NCBI GenBank assembly: GCA_036498205.1
Contig: DASXIC010000101.1
Span: 1 to 46,193 of the forward strand
Reading direction: 5' to 3'
Length of the DNA stretch: 46,193 bases
Source: AV69 sp036498205
Lineage (GTDB): Bacteria; Verrucomicrobiota; Verrucomicrobiia; Chthoniobacterales; UBA10450
The notes beneath the pieces are model-generated. The model saw only the letters and a program-made list of their open reading frames with translations, was not told where the DNA came from and did no database searches. This document shows, piece by piece, positions 8,448 to 17,459 of this stretch (the stretch's first letter is position 1; each line of letters starts with the position of its first letter). The position numbers were made by a program, and so were the translations under genes.

Positions 8448-8572
8448 CGCACGCGTCTCGCGTGCTGGTTGCGGGTGTCTCACCGCAACGAACTTTTCAG
8501 TAACGTCGACGAGACGAACAAAAGTCTGCGACGGCGAGACGCCATCGCCAGGACGCGAGCCGCGTGTGCTAC
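8444..8572. repeat. 129-bp nested palindromic intergenic element
   Basis: The left arm (8444-8497) and right arm (8520-8572) are imperfect reverse complements over about 53 bases, beginning GTAGCGCACGCG and ending CGCGTGTGCTAC. Each arm contains its own smaller hairpins: GCACGCG/CGCGTGC, GTTGCGG/CCGCAAC, and GCGACGGCG with CGCCATCGC. A GTCGAC sits near the centre. It separates two convergent genes and supplies the stop codon of the upstream PrpD-like gene. It looks like a REP/BIME- or MITE-type dispersed repeat and may also work as a bidirectional terminator. The remaining 73 bases up to 8645 show no gene. Confidence 0.75.
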
Positions 8573-8645
8573 CCCGAACAACTCCGCGCGCAAGTATGGA
8601 ACGACTGGCAGGATGCCGGTCGGCCGAGTCAGGCTGACCTCCACT

Positions 8646-10193
8646 TTATGCGTTCGCACTGCCCGCATCGTTTCCGCCGAACTGGATTCCCTGCGCCAGC
8701 GGAAGCTCCGTCGAAAAATTAACCGTGCTAGTCTGCCGGCGCATGTAGCTCTTCCAGGAATCGCTGCCGCTTTCACGTCCGCCGCCAGTGTCCTTCTCTC
8801 CGCCGAAGGCGCCGCCGATCTCGGCGCCGCTTGTCCCTGTATTGATGTTAGCAATGCCGCAATCGCTTCCCGCGGCACTCATAAATCGTTCGGCCTCGCG
8901 CACGTCATTTGTGAAAATCGCCGAGGTTAAACCCTGTGGAACGCCATTGTTAATCGCGATCGCTTCGTCGAAATCGCGGTAGGTCATTAAATACAGAAGC
9001 GGTCCGAACGTTTCATGACAGACAATTTCGAAATTCGGTTTGGCCTTCGCCAGGCACGGCGTCATGTAACAACCACCGGGATATTTCGCGCCCTCGAGCC
9101 GTTCTCCGCCATAGATCACTTCGCCGCCTTCGTCTTTCAATCGCTGGATTGAATGCAGCACCGCATCGACCGCATTCTTGTCGATCAACGGACCCATCAA
9201 CGTTTTCTTCTCCAGTGGATTGCCGATCGGTACACTCTTGTAAGCCACCAGTAATTTTTCGCGGACTTTGTCTGCGACCGACTCGTGCATGACCACGCGA
9301 CGCGTAGAAGTGCAGCGCTGTCCCGCCGTGCCGACCGCGCCGAAGAAGATCGACTGCGTCGCCATTTCGAGATCGGCGCTCGGCGCCACGATCAAGGCAT
9401 TGTTACCGCCGAGTTCCATGATGGTCCGGCCAAGGCGGCCATGAACGGCTTTCGCTACTTCATGACCCATGCGCACCGATCCAGTCGCTGAAACCAGCGG
9501 AATGCGCCGGTCAGCCGCGAGTTTTTGTCCGACGCTACCGCGATCGCCAATCAGCAGGGAAAAAATAGCTGGATCCGCTCCGGTTTCCCGACAGACGCGC
9601 TCGGCAATCTTCGTTACCGCAATCGCGCTGAGTGGTGTTTTTTCCGATGGTTTCCAAATCGTGGAATCGCCGCAGACTGCGGCAAGTGCTGCGTTCCAGG
9701 ACCAAACCGCGACCGGAAAGTTAAAGGCGCTGATGACAGCAACAACCCCAAGTGGGTGCCACTGTTCCATCAAACGATGGTTTGGGCGCTCCGACTGAAT
9801 TGTCAGGCCGTATAACATCCGTGATTGCCCAACCGCCAGGTCGCAGATGTCGATCATTTCCTGCACCTCGCCCTCGCCTTCCGCGACGATTTTACCGGAC
9901 TCGAGCGCGACGAGCTTTCCAAGGTCCTGTTTGAACTCGCGCAAGGCGTTTCCGAGACGTCGAACGGTTTCGCCGCGCACCGGGCCAGGCGTGACCCGCC
10001 ATTTCAAGAAAGCCTCGTGGGCACGGTTTAGGACGGTGTCGTAGTCCTCGGCGGATGCGGTGCGGACGCTGGCGAGACGCTGACCGTCGATGGGCGAAAT
10101 CTTCTCAAATTTTGCTCCGCCCCCTCGCCACTCGCCAAAAAAAACGCCGGGATTGTCGTCGGCGATACCAAGTTTCTCGAGAACCGATTGCAT
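8646..10193 (-). CDS. ALDH7 family 2-aminoadipate-6-semialdehyde dehydrogenase
   Basis: Aldehyde dehydrogenase of the antiquitin (ALDH7) type, 515 residues from the ATG at 10193; a GTG two codons upstream is a less likely start. Catalytic Cys294 lies in GQRCTSTRR and general base Glu260 in MELGGNN; SAFNFPVAVWSWN and WKPSEKTPL are the NAD-binding blocks. ALDH7 enzymes oxidise alpha-aminoadipic semialdehyde (allysine) to 2-aminoadipate with NAD. The gene directly follows lysine 6-aminotransferase on the same strand, gap about 57 bases, and that enzyme makes exactly this aldehyde. Family assignment is strong and the substrate is well supported by the neighbour. No clear Shine-Dalgarno site is visible. 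Confidence 0.92.
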   Translation of the reverse strand: MQSVLEKLGIADDNPGVFFGEWRGGGAKFEKISPIDGQRLASVRTASAEDYDTVLNRAHEAFLKWRVTPGPVRGETVRRLGNALREFKQDLGKLVALESGKIVAEGEGEVQEMIDICDLAVGQSRMLYGLTIQSERPNHRLMEQWHPLGVVAVISAFNFPVAVWSWNAALAAVCGDSTIWKPSEKTPLSAIAVTKIAERVCRETGADPAIFSLLIGDRGSVGQKLAADRRIPLVSATGSVRMGHEVAKAVHGRLGRTIMELGGNNALIVAPSADLEMATQSIFFGAVGTAGQRCTSTRRVVMHESVADKVREKLLVAYKSVPIGNPLEKKTLMGPLIDKNAVDAVLHSIQRLKDEGGEVIYGGERLEGAKYPGGCYMTPCLAKAKPNFEIVCHETFGPLLYLMTYRDFDEAIAINNGVPQGLTSAIFTNDVREAERFMSAAGSDCGIANINTGTSGAEIGGAFGGEKDTGGGRESGSDSWKSYMRRQTSTVNFSTELPLAQGIQFGGNDAGSANA

Positions 10194-10250
10194 AATCACG
10201 GATGGGTAAGGCGATCTATATCGATCCGCGTCGCTCGCTTCGCCTCATGT

Positions 10251-11636
10251 TTAAACGCTGGGACAGTGCTGCCGGAGCAAATCCATCGCCTCAGCCACGA
10301 CTTGCTTTGTGATGTCGAGCGCGGGACGAAAACGGATGGAACGCTCGCCGGACTTCAAAACGAGCAATCCAGCGTCAAACAATTCGCGCCACAGATCGTC
10401 GCGAGTTTTCGCGTCTGGCAAATCAAAAGCTATGAACAACCCGCGACCACGGACGCGTGAGATAAGCGAACAATCGCGCTGCAGCTCGAGCAAACGCTCG
10501 AGGAAATAGGCGCCTACCACGGCCGCGTTCTCAAACAGATTCTCCTGTTCGATGATGCGCAGGAAATGGGTCGAGCGCACCATGTCGGTAAGATTGCCTC
10601 CCCATGTTGAATTCAAACGGCTAGGCAGCCGAAAGGCATTGTCTTTTACTTCATCCAGTCGCGGCCCGGCCATTACCCCACAGGCCTGGACCTTTTTTCC
10701 GAACGCAAGCATGTCCGGTATCACATCAAAATGCTGACAGCACCAGGCACGACCGGTTGTTCCCAAACCGGTCTGCACTTCGTCGAAAATCAAGAGGATA
10801 TCATTTTCATCACAAATCGCGCGGAGTTTGCGCAGCCATTCGCCGCGAAAATGATTGTCCCCGCCCTCACCCTGGATCGGCTCAATAATGATTGCCGCTA
10901 TATTGCCTGCTCGCTCCTCCAAAAAGCGACGAATCTCTGATTCTGATTTTTTCTCCCGCTCGATCACATCCCGTTCGCGCTCTGACTCAGGGAGAGAAAA
11001 ATCGAGCGAGGGATTGGAAACACGCGGCCAGTTAAATTTCGCAAATAGATCTGTCTTTCGTGGATCGGTATTGGTCAGGCTCATGGTGTAGCCAGAGCGA
11101 CCATGGAAGGCCCTTTGGAAATGTAAGATCTCGGTGCCGCGCTCTCCCTGGCCCGCGGCCATATTCCTGCGCACCTTCCAGTCCATGGCAGCTTTGAGTG
11201 TGTTCTCAATCGCAAGTGCGCCACCCTCGATAAACAGATAACGGTTGAGCGGCGGCAGACCAGCTACCTGCGAGAACGTCTCCACAAATTCGGCGTAGCC
11301 TTCCGAATAAACATCCGAGTTCGCCACCTTGACCTTTGACGCTCGCAGAAGGTCGGCCTTAACCTCGGGTTGATCGAAATGCGGATGATTGAATCCGACC
11401 GGCATTGAGCCGAAAAAGCCGTAGAGATCGATCAACCGATGGCCCGTCGCTGCGTCGTATAAATAAGAACCGCGGCTCTTTTCGAGATCAATGACGATCT
11501 TGAATCCGTCGAGCAGGATGTGCTGCTCGAGTTCGTGCAGCACGTGTCCTGCGTCAATGCGATCTCGTTTTTTGCTCCCAGTCGAGCGGCGTCGTGATGA
11601 GGTCGCCGCCTCGGTGAGCATGGGTGGCATACTCAT
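10251..11636 (-). CDS. lat: L-lysine 6-aminotransferase
   Basis: A 461-residue class-III PLP aminotransferase resembling the Lat family: LYGFFGSMPVGFNHP, FIEGGALAIENTLKAA, FHGRSGYTMSLTNTDP, the PLP-pyridine Asp285 in IFDEVQTG, and the Schiff-base lysine probably Lys314 in AFGKKVQACG. Lat transfers the epsilon-amino group of lysine to 2-oxoglutarate, giving allysine and glutamate. With the downstream ALDH7 gene it makes 2-aminoadipate. The first 25 residues are low-complexity and basic; Met3 or Met6 could be the real start. In actinomycetes Lat serves beta-lactam synthesis, but no such genes are seen here, so a catabolic role is more likely. Confidence 0.92.
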   Translation of the reverse strand: MSMPPMLTEAATSSRRRSTGSKKRDRIDAGHVLHELEQHILLDGFKIVIDLEKSRGSYLYDAATGHRLIDLYGFFGSMPVGFNHPHFDQPEVKADLLRASKVKVANSDVYSEGYAEFVETFSQVAGLPPLNRYLFIEGGALAIENTLKAAMDWKVRRNMAAGQGERGTEILHFQRAFHGRSGYTMSLTNTDPRKTDLFAKFNWPRVSNPSLDFSLPESERERDVIEREKKSESEIRRFLEERAGNIAAIIIEPIQGEGGDNHFRGEWLRKLRAICDENDILLIFDEVQTGLGTTGRAWCCQHFDVIPDMLAFGKKVQACGVMAGPRLDEVKDNAFRLPSRLNSTWGGNLTDMVRSTHFLRIIEQENLFENAAVVGAYFLERLLELQRDCSLISRVRGRGLFIAFDLPDAKTRDDLWRELFDAGLLVLKSGERSIRFRPALDITKQVVAEAMDLLRQHCPSV

Positions 11637-11930
11637 CTGTCGAGAATAGCTGGCGCGCCCCGGTTGGTCAATGGAGGGGCCGCTTCAGGGCGATTGAGGT
11701 CAATCGCTCCTACCTCGGAAAACAGAATATCCGCAGCGCTTTAACCTCGAAAAATAGCGGACTGTCCAGCAGTTGTAACTCCCAAAGCGACAGATCGAAC
11801 ATTTGGTAGGGCCGGTTCACCGAACCGTCCGAGAAGCGCTTCAGAGCAAGTCCACGTAACGAGTCGGTCCTATAAAGTGCATCGGACTGCAAGGTCAACT
11901 CACGAAAGTTTCGGAGTCAATTACTTGAAG
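11637..11930. repeat. 294-bp gene-free gap with two perfect palindromes
   Basis: No convincing gene. The gap holds GCGATTGA-GG-TCAATCGC at 11690-11707, a perfect 18-base inverted repeat, and CGGTTC-ACC-GAACCG at about 11814-11828. The region lies between the acyl-CoA dehydrogenase gene and the lysine aminotransferase gene, both on the minus strand, so it could hold a separate promoter and operator for the lat-ALDH7 pair; alternatively both palindromes are parts of dispersed repeats. I cannot choose from one copy. Confidence 0.45.
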
Positions 11931-13871
11931 TTACACAATTCCCTTGCCAAAGTCGGCGTGTTTGCCGCCGAGCAATTCCTGCGTGAGATCGTAGCCCGAC
12001 CGATCCACATTTCGCGAGGTCCCGGCGAAATGGTGATCGATCCTCATTTTAGCGGAACGGCAGAAATAATTTGCGACCGACAAAACTTCATCAGCCGGTT
12101 CGCCCCGATTAATCTTGTATTGCGCGAACGAGCAGGTGGCACTGATAGCAAAAAGCTCAGTCGCGATTCCAACAAAGCGAGATAGCAGCAGTTGTTCGCG
12201 ATCAAGCTTGGGACCAAAGCGTGTCATCGCGTGGAATAATCCACGCGCCAGGCGCTTGCTGGTACGCGCAGCATAATTGAGGTGGGTGCGAAGATCGTCA
12301 TGAACACCGCTGAGTTCGCCCGCGCTGCCGCGCAACCATTGCTTCGGATACCAGGCGGCGTAGAACTTTCCGGAGGTAAAGACTGCTTTTACCCGCTCTG
12401 ACATTGGCAGTTGAGTGTTGAAAATGGCCCCGCCAACCTTGAGGTGGGGATCCAGCGCCTCCCGCGCAATAAAAAGCCGCATGATTTCACTCGAGCCTTC
12501 AAAAATCGTGTTGATGCGGCAATCCCTCAGGAAACGCTCCACTGCGATCGGTTCTTCGCCGCGCCCGGCAAGCGATTCCGCCGTTTCGTAACCACGGCCC
12601 CCTCGAACCTGCATCGCTTCATCCGCGATTCGCCAAGTTGTCTCCGTCGCCCACATCTTGCACATTGCGGTTTCGATCCGTAGATCGCCTGCTTTACGAT
12701 CGACCATTGCAGAGGTGAGAAACGTCATCGCTTCCATCGCAAAAGTATTGCCTGCCATCTCGGCAATTTTCCCGGCAATGGCATAATGCTGCCCGATCGG
12801 CACCCCCCATTGGATCCGTTCCTTGGCCCACTTCCGGCAAATTTCGAGCAGGCGTTTCGACAAACCGACGCAGGCCGCGGGGATGGTAAGACGTCCGGTG
12901 TTGAGAGTGGTGAGCGCGACTTTCAGCCCCTGCCCTTCTTTCGCAATCATGTTTTCCCGCGGCACCCGGACATTGGTGAATTTCACGATCCCGTTATAAA
13001 GCGCGCGCAACCCCATGAAGTGGCAGCGATAAGTGATTTCGAGTCCGGGAGAATCGACATCGACAATGAAAGCAGTGATCTGTTTGCGTTCTTTGCCATT
13101 CACAATCTTTGGCGGAGTCCTGGCCATGACGACCAGCACCCCTGCCTTGACGCCATTGGTGCACCAAAGTTTCTCGCCATTCATGATGAAGGCCGAACCG
13201 TCTTCGGTCGGATCGGCGCGCAAACTCATGTTGGCGGGATCAGACCCGGCGTTCCATTCCGTCAGAGCGAACGCCGAAATTTCATTTCGTGCGACTCGAG
13301 GCAGATATTTCTTCTTTTGCTCTTCCGTACCAAACAGCAGAAGCGGCTGGGGAACCCCAATCGATTGATGGGCCGAGACCAGCGCGGTCAAATTCTCGTC
13401 CCAACTCCCGAGTAACATCGCTGCGCGTCCATAATTCACCTGCGACAACCCGAGACCGCCGTACTGTTTCGGAATTTTGACGCCAAACGCACCCATCGCA
13501 AAAAGTTCGTCGATGTTTTTCTGTGGGATTTCCCCGGTACGGTCGATCTCGTCTGCATCGACGTTGTCGCGTAGATAGATTTTCAAACTTTGTAGAAACT
13601 CTTCGCCTTGCGCTCGGTCTTCGTCGCTTTGCGCTGGGTAGGGAAAAATCCGGCCAAAATCGTACCGCCCGATGAAAAGGTTACTGGCAAAGCTGCCGCG
13701 TTCATCGAGCGGATCACGGGAACTTTCCGCCAATTCAAGTGCAGCCGCTTTTCCGGCCGACATCTTCGATGTGTCAATCACTGAAGTCGACGGGCCGGTT
13801 TTCAGTCCAGGCTCTTTTGCGCCAGTTTCTGCTTTGATCTGTTCGGGCGGCGCTTCCAGCGGCGATTTCAT
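11931..13871 (-). CDS. Acyl-CoA dehydrogenase, large (VLCAD/FadE-like)
   Basis: A 646-residue FAD enzyme that introduces the alpha,beta double bond in an acyl-CoA. The acyl-CoA dehydrogenase core spans roughly residues 85-475: FALTEWNAGSD and LWCTNG in the middle domain, QVRGGRGYE in the C-terminal domain, and the presumed catalytic base Glu458 in IFEGSSE. About 165 further residues follow, as in the longer VLCAD-like members; the first 80 residues are a poorly conserved lead. Its ATG overlaps the stop of the upstream fadJ-like gene (ATGA). The chain length of its substrate cannot be told; a glutaryl-CoA dehydrogenase is unlikely because that family is much shorter. Confidence 0.9.
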   Translation of the reverse strand: MKSPLEAPPEQIKAETGAKEPGLKTGPSTSVIDTSKMSAGKAAALELAESSRDPLDERGSFASNLFIGRYDFGRIFPYPAQSDEDRAQGEEFLQSLKIYLRDNVDADEIDRTGEIPQKNIDELFAMGAFGVKIPKQYGGLGLSQVNYGRAAMLLGSWDENLTALVSAHQSIGVPQPLLLFGTEEQKKKYLPRVARNEISAFALTEWNAGSDPANMSLRADPTEDGSAFIMNGEKLWCTNGVKAGVLVVMARTPPKIVNGKERKQITAFIVDVDSPGLEITYRCHFMGLRALYNGIVKFTNVRVPRENMIAKEGQGLKVALTTLNTGRLTIPAACVGLSKRLLEICRKWAKERIQWGVPIGQHYAIAGKIAEMAGNTFAMEAMTFLTSAMVDRKAGDLRIETAMCKMWATETTWRIADEAMQVRGGRGYETAESLAGRGEEPIAVERFLRDCRINTIFEGSSEIMRLFIAREALDPHLKVGGAIFNTQLPMSERVKAVFTSGKFYAAWYPKQWLRGSAGELSGVHDDLRTHLNYAARTSKRLARGLFHAMTRFGPKLDREQLLLSRFVGIATELFAISATCSFAQYKINRGEPADEVLSVANYFCRSAKMRIDHHFAGTSRNVDRSGYDLTQELLGGKHADFGKGIV

Positions 13872-15940
13872 CCTTGGTAAAATTTCGTCCCTTCGTCGGC
13901 GTATTTTTTCAATATTTCCGCCGGCGCAAATTTTTTGTCCTCTTTGGCCAGTCGCTCCAGCTCCAACACAATTTTCTTGATCCCGAAATATTGCGCGAAG
14001 CGCAGGGGCCCGCCGCGATGGGCGGGAAATCCCGTTCCTAAAATCATCCCATAGTCCACGTCTTCGGGCGAAGAGACAATTTTTTCTTCGAGACAGCGCG
14101 CGGCTTCGTTCACCATTAGAAACGTTAAACGATTAGCGATAACATTGCTGGACTCATTCTCACCCGAGTGGGTTTTTCGCCATTGATCGAGTCTTGAGTT
14201 CGGAGCCTGTGATTTGCCCTCATAGAGGTAAAATCCCGCGCCGGATTTGCGGCCAAGTAATTTTTCGGAAAGCATTTTCCGCAAGATTTGCGGCGACTCG
14301 TCACGACGGCCGTAAGCGCGCTGAAGAGTGCCGGCGATATCGATAGTCACATCAACCCCGATTTCATCGATCAATCGGAGCGGCCCCATCGGCATGCCCC
14401 ATGCCAAAATCGCCTCATCGATTTCGGCTGCGCTGACGCCATTCTCGAAAAGCTCAGCCGCATCAAGCAGATAGGGAAACAAAACACGGTTCACCAAAAA
14501 ACCTGGGCTGTCGCGGACAACCACTGGAACTTTTGCAATCTGACGGGTGAAGGCGAGAGCGCGTTCAATCGTCTCGTCGGAAGTTTCTGTTCCGACTACC
14601 ACTTCCACCAATTTCATACGGCTAACAGGATTGAAAAAATGCATTCCAATCACATGGCCCGGCGTTTCCGTCTCGGCCGCCAATTCGGTAATTGGCAGGG
14701 CGGAAGTATTGGTTGCGAGAATGGCGGCACCAGGTGCTTTCCCGGTAAGATCATGAAAAATTTCCTGCTTAATCTCGATCTTTTCAGATGCTGCCTCAAT
14801 CACGACCTGCACATCGCGCATCGGACCGGGGTCGGCTGAGGCCACGATGCGGGCCCGCCCCTGCTTAGCTTTTTCTTCCGGCATGATTCCGCGCTTGACC
14901 GCATCTGCATAAACCTTGTCGATATTCGCCAGACCCTTAGTGAGCTGCTCCGGAGCTACATCCCGCAAGATCACCGAAACTCCGCGTGAGCTGAGCCATT
15001 GGGCAATTCCGCTCCCCATAACTCCCGCTCCGATAACTGCGGCGTGCGCAATCTTTTCCGCGGTTGGTTTCGAGGTTCCTCTCTTGTATTTTTCCGCTAG
15101 AAAAAAATTGCGGATCAGGTTTTGCGTTTCCTCGGTTGCGGAAAGGTCCGCGATCGCATCGAGCTCCATCCGGAGCGATTCCTCAATCGACCGGCTCAGG
15201 CCTTTTTTTATCACCTCGAAGGCGCGTGCTGGCGCGGCATTTCCGCTTTTGGGAGGCTGGGTCGTCAGCTCATTCCTGGCAGATAACGGACGTGAAACCT
15301 GACGCTTTCCATCCCGTAACTTTGCCCTCGCCGCATCAAGTAATCCATCTGAGGGAACGACCTGGTCGATTAACCCGATGCGCAAAGCTTCGCGCGCGCC
15401 ATAGAGTTTGCCTTTCAGAATCACATCGGCGGCTTTTTCCGGATCGATCAACCGAGGTAATCGCGTCGAGCCGCCCCAGGACGGAATCAATCCGAGCGTT
15501 GTTTCCGGCAGCCCGATTCGTGTGGAAGGATCATCAGTAGCCACCCGCCAATCGCACGCGAGTGTGATTTCGTAGCCGCCGCCGGCGCAAGCTCCGTGAA
15601 TAGCCGCGCACGTAGGAATTTCAAGGTCGGCAAGTCGGTTGAACACCCGCTGGCCCTCGGCAATAAACGAACGAAGTTCTCCGGTCTGGGCCTGGCGTAA
15701 GAGCGTTTTTAGATCCGCGCCTGCAATGAAGATCGATTTCTTTGCCGATGCGATGACTAAGCTCGTGAGCGAGCGCTCCTTCTCGATAAAATCAAGATGC
15801 TCATCCAAATCCCGAATCGTGGTCGGGTCGAAAATATTTGCCCCGGATTCCGGCCGATCAAAGACGAGCAAACAAACGCCATCCGGGCCGATTTCCCGGC
15901 GAATCGTCTCGGCAGTGTCAGTCGCAGCCATCCCGTTCAT
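13868..15940 (-). CDS. fadJ: Bifunctional enoyl-CoA hydratase / 3-hydroxyacyl-CoA dehydrogenase
   Basis: A 690-residue multifunctional beta-oxidation protein. The N-terminal crotonase domain (about 15-215) has the two catalytic glutamates, Glu124 in AGGGYEI and Glu146 in LPETTLG. The NAD-binding dehydrogenase domain starts near residue 300 (GAGVMGSG) and is followed by GMHFFNPVSRMKLVE and the C-terminal RDSPGFLVNRVLFPYL domain. It hydrates enoyl-CoA and oxidises the 3-hydroxyacyl-CoA product. It is the first gene of a minus-strand group fadJ, acyl-CoA dehydrogenase, then lat and ALDH7. No thiolase is present in the window. Met4 is an alternative start. Confidence 0.93.
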   Translation of the reverse strand: MNGMAATDTAETIRREIGPDGVCLLVFDRPESGANIFDPTTIRDLDEHLDFIEKERSLTSLVIASAKKSIFIAGADLKTLLRQAQTGELRSFIAEGQRVFNRLADLEIPTCAAIHGACAGGGYEITLACDWRVATDDPSTRIGLPETTLGLIPSWGGSTRLPRLIDPEKAADVILKGKLYGAREALRIGLIDQVVPSDGLLDAARAKLRDGKRQVSRPLSARNELTTQPPKSGNAAPARAFEVIKKGLSRSIEESLRMELDAIADLSATEETQNLIRNFFLAEKYKRGTSKPTAEKIAHAAVIGAGVMGSGIAQWLSSRGVSVILRDVAPEQLTKGLANIDKVYADAVKRGIMPEEKAKQGRARIVASADPGPMRDVQVVIEAASEKIEIKQEIFHDLTGKAPGAAILATNTSALPITELAAETETPGHVIGMHFFNPVSRMKLVEVVVGTETSDETIERALAFTRQIAKVPVVVRDSPGFLVNRVLFPYLLDAAELFENGVSAAEIDEAILAWGMPMGPLRLIDEIGVDVTIDIAGTLQRAYGRRDESPQILRKMLSEKLLGRKSGAGFYLYEGKSQAPNSRLDQWRKTHSGENESSNVIANRLTFLMVNEAARCLEEKIVSSPEDVDYGMILGTGFPAHRGGPLRFAQYFGIKKIVLELERLAKEDKKFAPAEILKKYADEGTKFYQG

Positions 15941-16064
15941 ATTGTCCCGTTCGCCGCAAAATCCAAGTTGTAGTTACTGATTCGCTTCGCGCGATTGCGC
16001 CTGTCTGGACGCAGTGCTAGAAACGTCGGGCTCCTTTGGCGAATACGCCGCCGGATAGCTCGTT

Positions 16065-17447
16065 ATGGTCGGCAAAATTCTTCTACCCGAGATCAGAAGT
16101 CTGATCGATGCGCGCAATTTCGCGGCATTACGCGAGCTCTTTCGCGAATGGCCGCCCGCGGACGTAGCCGAAGTCATCCTCGATATGCCGGAGGATGAAC
16201 AAGTAATCATTTTCCGGGTCTTGCCGGCGGCACTGGCGGCGGATGTATTCGAATATCTCGACGTTGAAGCACAGCAACAGCTTTTGCGCGCAATGGCGCA
16301 CGAACAAGTGGTCGGGATCCTTAACGAAATGTCTCCGGACGACCGGACGGCGTTACTGGAAGAACTGCCGAGTGCGGCCGCGCGGCAATTAATTCAGTTA
16401 CTAACACCGGACGAACGAAAAGTAGCGCAAGCTTTGCTTGGTTATCCGGAAGGAAGCGTTGGACGTCTCATGACGCCCGATTTCGTTGCTGTGCACGAGC
16501 ATTGGACCGTTAAGGAGGTGCTCGATTATGTCCGTGAACATGGACAGGACAGCGAGACGTTGAATTTCATTTATGTCGTCGACGAGCGGGGCAAGCTGAT
16601 CGACGACCTGCGGATTCGCGAGTTTCTGCTGCGGCCCTTGAGCGCTCGCGTTGACGAGATCATGGACCGCAATTTCGTTCATCTTCACGCCACTCAGAGT
16701 CAGCAAGAGGCGCTACAGATTTTCCGCAAGTACGATCGAGCAGCATTGCCAGTCGTCGATTCCGCCAATGTTCTCGTCGGCATCGTTACCGTCGATGACA
16801 TGCTTGATGTCGCGGAAGAAGAGGCGACCGAAGACATCCAAAAGATTGGCGGTATGGAAGCGTTGGATGAGCCCTACACGACGATCTCGCTGGCTCGCAT
16901 GGTAAAAAAACGAGCCACCTGGCTGATCATTTTATTTCTCGGTGAGATGCTGACCGCTACCGCGATGCAGGGTTATAACAGCGAAATCGAAAAGGCGGCG
17001 ATCCTCGCGATGTTCTTGCCCCTGATCATTTCGAGCGGCGGCAATTCCGGGTCCCAAGCGACCACGCTCGTGATCCGCGCGATGGCACTGGGTCAATTGC
17101 GTTTGCGGGATTGGTTTCGCGTTGTCCGAAAGGAATTACTCTCGGGCATTTCCCTTGGACTCATCCTTGGAACCATTGGGTTTTTTCGCATCACATTATG
17201 GCAATACTTGCACATTTTTGACTACGGCAAGTACCATTGGCTGGTCGCCCTCACAGTGGGTGCGGCCCTCGTAGGAGTGGTTCTGTGGGGCACCCTCAGC
17301 GGTGCGATGCTTCCTTTCTTGCTGCGCCGGTGCGGGCTGGACCCAGCCGCCTCATCGGCACCATTCGTCGCCACGCTGGTCGATGTAACCGGGTTAGTTA
17401 TTTATTTCAACGTGGCGCTATTCATTCTGCGCGGCACGCTCCTATAA
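16065..17447 (+). CDS. mgtE: MgtE family magnesium transporter
   Basis: A 460-residue inner-membrane Mg2+ channel. It has the N-terminal MgtE helical domain (about 1-130), a CBS pair (about 135-250) that senses cytoplasmic Mg, and five membrane helices (about 280-460) with the pore motifs SSGGNSGSQ and SAPFVATLVDVTG. The length is normal for the family. It is divergent from the fadJ-like gene, with a 124-base gap in between in which I see no M-box riboswitch or other clear leader structure. Confidence 0.95.
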   Translation: MVGKILLPEIRSLIDARNFAALRELFREWPPADVAEVILDMPEDEQVIIFRVLPAALAADVFEYLDVEAQQQLLRAMAHEQVVGILNEMSPDDRTALLEELPSAAARQLIQLLTPDERKVAQALLGYPEGSVGRLMTPDFVAVHEHWTVKEVLDYVREHGQDSETLNFIYVVDERGKLIDDLRIREFLLRPLSARVDEIMDRNFVHLHATQSQQEALQIFRKYDRAALPVVDSANVLVGIVTVDDMLDVAEEEATEDIQKIGGMEALDEPYTTISLARMVKKRATWLIILFLGEMLTATAMQGYNSEIEKAAILAMFLPLIISSGGNSGSQATTLVIRAMALGQLRLRDWFRVVRKELLSGISLGLILGTIGFFRITLWQYLHIFDYGKYHWLVALTVGAALVGVVLWGTLSGAMLPFLLRRCGLDPAASSAPFVATLVDVTGLVIYFNVALFILRGTLL

Positions 17448-17459
17448 CGGAACCGGCGG

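Noticed and set aside
8469..8930. A 153-codon open frame on the + strand
   Set aside because: It covers the palindromic element and then runs antisense to the ALDH7 gene; no domain.
15941..16064. M-box Mg riboswitch before mgtE
   Set aside because: The gap is only 124 bases and shows none of the conserved M-box helices.
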